Below, one piece after another: positions 62,764 to 64,000 of a stretch of DNA of 64,000 nt (the stretch's first letter is position 1; every line of letters begins with the position of its first letter). The translations under genes and the position numbers were made by a program. The notes beneath the pieces were generated by a model. The model was given only the letters and a program-made list of their open reading frames with translations, did no database searches and was not told where the DNA came from. Source of the DNA: Flammeovirga pectinis (GTDB lineage Bacteria; Bacteroidota; Bacteroidia; Cytophagales; Flammeovirgaceae). The stretch is taken from assembly GCF_003970675.1 (NCBI RefSeq), contig NZ_CP034562.1, forward strand, positions 2,108,001-2,172,000, given 5' to 3'.

Positions 62764-64000
62764 ATGAAAACTTTTTTAAAAGTAGTCGCTCCAATTATTG
62801 GTGCTGCTGCAATTACCTCTTGTGAAGTAAAACCCCCTTCAATGGCGTATCCAGATACAAAACGTGATGTAGTTGTTACTACATATTTCGGAGAAGAAGT
62901 TAAAGACCCCTACCGTTGGTTAGAAGATGACAAATCTGAAGAGACCGCAGAATGGGTGAAAGCAGAAAATGATTTAACGCAAAAATACCTAAGTCAAATT
63001 ACGTATAAACAAGGTATTGTTGACCGTTTAACAGAGCTTTGGAACTATGAGAAAATCACAGCTCCGAGAAAGCATGGAGAATGGTTGTATTTCTATAAAA
63101 ATGATGGTTTACAAAATCAATATGTAATTTATAGAAAGAAAGCGAATAGCGATAAAGAAGAGATATTTTTAGATCCAAATACGTTCTCTGAAGATGGAAC
63201 AACTTCTCTTTCTTCAATAAAATTTACTAAAGATGGTAAACTCGCTGCTTACGCAACTTCTGCAGGCGGTTCTGATTGGAGAACAATCCATATTATCTCT
63301 ACTGAAAATGGAAAAGAAGTAGAAGCCCCAATCTTAGATGCTAAATTTACAGGCATATCTTGGAAAGGTAACGAGGGTTTTTATTACAGTAGTTATGATA
63401 AACCAAAAGAGGGTTCTCAGTTATCTGGTATGACACAACATCATAAATTGATGTATCACCAGCTGGGTACTAAACAAGCTACTGATCAGCTTGTTTTTGG
63501 TGGAAAAGAAACTCCAAGAAGATACGTGGGGGGTAATGTTACAGACGATAATAAATACCTTCTTATATCTGCATCGGTAAATACTTCTGGTAATGAGTTG
63601 TACATTCAAGATTTAAGTAAAAAGAATGCACCTATTATTACTATGGTAGACAACTTTGATAATAACTCTTATGTGTTGTATTCTAAAGGCGATCAACTTT
63701 TTATTCAAACGGATTACAATGCTCCAAACCAAAAGGTAGTTACTGTAAATGCTAAAAAACCTGAGTTAGCACATTGGAAAGACCTTATTCCTGAAACAGA
63801 AAATGTACTTTCTGCCTCTACAGCCGGTGGTAAATTATTTGCTAATTATATGGTAGATGCTGTTTCTAAAGTCTATCAATATGATTTGAATGGCAAAAAA
63901 GAAAGAGAAATCAAATTACCTGGCTTTGGCACTGCAAATGGTTTTTACGGAGAAGACGAGGACAAAACTTTGTTCTATTCTTTCACTTCGTATATCTACC
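62764..64000 (+). CDS. Prolyl oligopeptidase family (S9A) lipoprotein, N-terminal part
   Basis: The frame is open from the ATG at 62764 to the window end (412 codons). It starts with a signal and lipobox AITSC (Cys18). Then comes the family N-terminus (DVVVTTYFGEEVKDPYRWLE), the helical lid and propeller strands (SLSSIKFTKDGKLAAYATSA, GGSDWRTIHII), reaching LFYSFTSYIY, which precedes the catalytic alpha/beta-hydrolase domain. The Ser-Asp-His triad lies beyond the window. It cleaves short peptides after proline; as a lipoprotein it would act outside the cytoplasm. Confidence 0.92.
   Translation, partial: MKTFLKVVAPIIGAAAITSCEVKPPSMAYPDTKRDVVVTTYFGEEVKDPYRWLEDDKSEETAEWVKAENDLTQKYLSQITYKQGIVDRLTELWNYEKITAPRKHGEWLYFYKNDGLQNQYVIYRKKANSDKEEIFLDPNTFSEDGTTSLSSIKFTKDGKLAAYATSAGGSDWRTIHIISTENGKEVEAPILDAKFTGISWKGNEGFYYSSYDKPKEGSQLSGMTQHHKLMYHQLGTKQATDQLVFGGKETPRRYVGGNVTDDNKYLLISASVNTSGNELYIQDLSKKNAPIITMVDNFDNNSYVLYSKGDQLFIQTDYNAPNQKVVTVNAKKPELAHWKDLIPETENVLSASTAGGKLFANYMVDAVSKVYQYDLNGKKEREIKLPGFGTANGFYGEDEDKTLFYSFTSYIY

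Noticed and set aside
62631-62825. Short + strand frame before the prolyl oligopeptidase
   Set aside because: It overlaps the well-supported lipoprotein start at 62764 in another frame and has low-complexity composition.

Overview
The window is AT-rich chromosomal DNA from a member of the Bacteroidota, most likely a marine Cytophagia of the Flammeovirga type. That placement is inferred from the mix of genes: a C-terminal type IX secretion (T9SS) sorting domain, many short-signal lipoproteins with a C-terminal-Cys lipobox, DUF3127, a C-terminally extended LysS, GloVer-repeat proteins, a BtuB/BtuG-type B12 locus, a sulfatase beside a CE2 esterase, and TTTG / TAnnTTTG promoter elements. I saw no tRNA, rRNA, CRISPR array, prophage or plasmid gene.

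Layout. 1-2.5 kb: 3' end of pyrB, an orphan LytTR regulator with a degenerate receiver, and two related small lipoproteins. 2.5-6.3 kb: a leftward tolC-hlyD-permease efflux operon with no ATPase. 6.3-16 kb: ordinary single genes (DUF819 and AI-2E-family membrane proteins, TPR protein, DUF2490, DUF418, LRR lipoprotein, DUF3127, glutaryl-CoA dehydrogenase, RluE-type pseudouridine synthase, aldo/keto reductase), mostly separated by strong hairpin terminators. 16.2-23 kb: a complete tetR-tolC-hlyD-ATPase-ATPase-permease-permease efflux operon with two palindromic operators in front of tetR, followed by a polytopic membrane protein. 25.2-26.2 kb: a gene-free array of five ~200-bp units, each with a 5' hairpin and a terminator hairpin, ending upstream of an ECF sigma factor. 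27.5-42 kb: housekeeping (gapA, M15 peptidase, GNAT, ggt, hotdog protein, acyltransferase, hydroxyacyl-CoA dehydrogenase, lysS, BASS transporter, PH-domain protein, MORN protein with a TIMP-like domain and an overlapping 40-residue membrane protein). 42.3-47.6 kb: DUF1460 amidase, then a cobalamin riboswitch driving a BtuF-like, BtuB-like and BtuG-like uptake operon. 47.8-53.4 kb: CE2-type esterase, sulfatase, AraC regulator, nitronate monooxygenase/FabK-like enzyme. 53.5-60.4 kb: an exported HAD-like protein with two substituted catalytic positions, a 1526-residue T9SS cargo, and an intact 1317-bp IS4-family element with 7-bp target duplication just upstream of it. 60.6-64 kb: nnr (NAD(P)HX repair), an outer-membrane barrel, and the 5' part of a prolyl oligopeptidase.

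How the parts relate. The B12 locus is one regulated unit: riboswitch, binding protein, outer-membrane receptor and surface capture lipoprotein, with the inner-membrane permease elsewhere. The second efflux operon is a self-contained tripartite exporter whose two ATPases carry complementary defects that fall into a single composite ATP site. The strongest candidate for an undescribed system is the five-copy structured repeat array at 25263-26157: both hairpins are preserved although their sequences differ between copies, which suggests a multicopy small RNA family.
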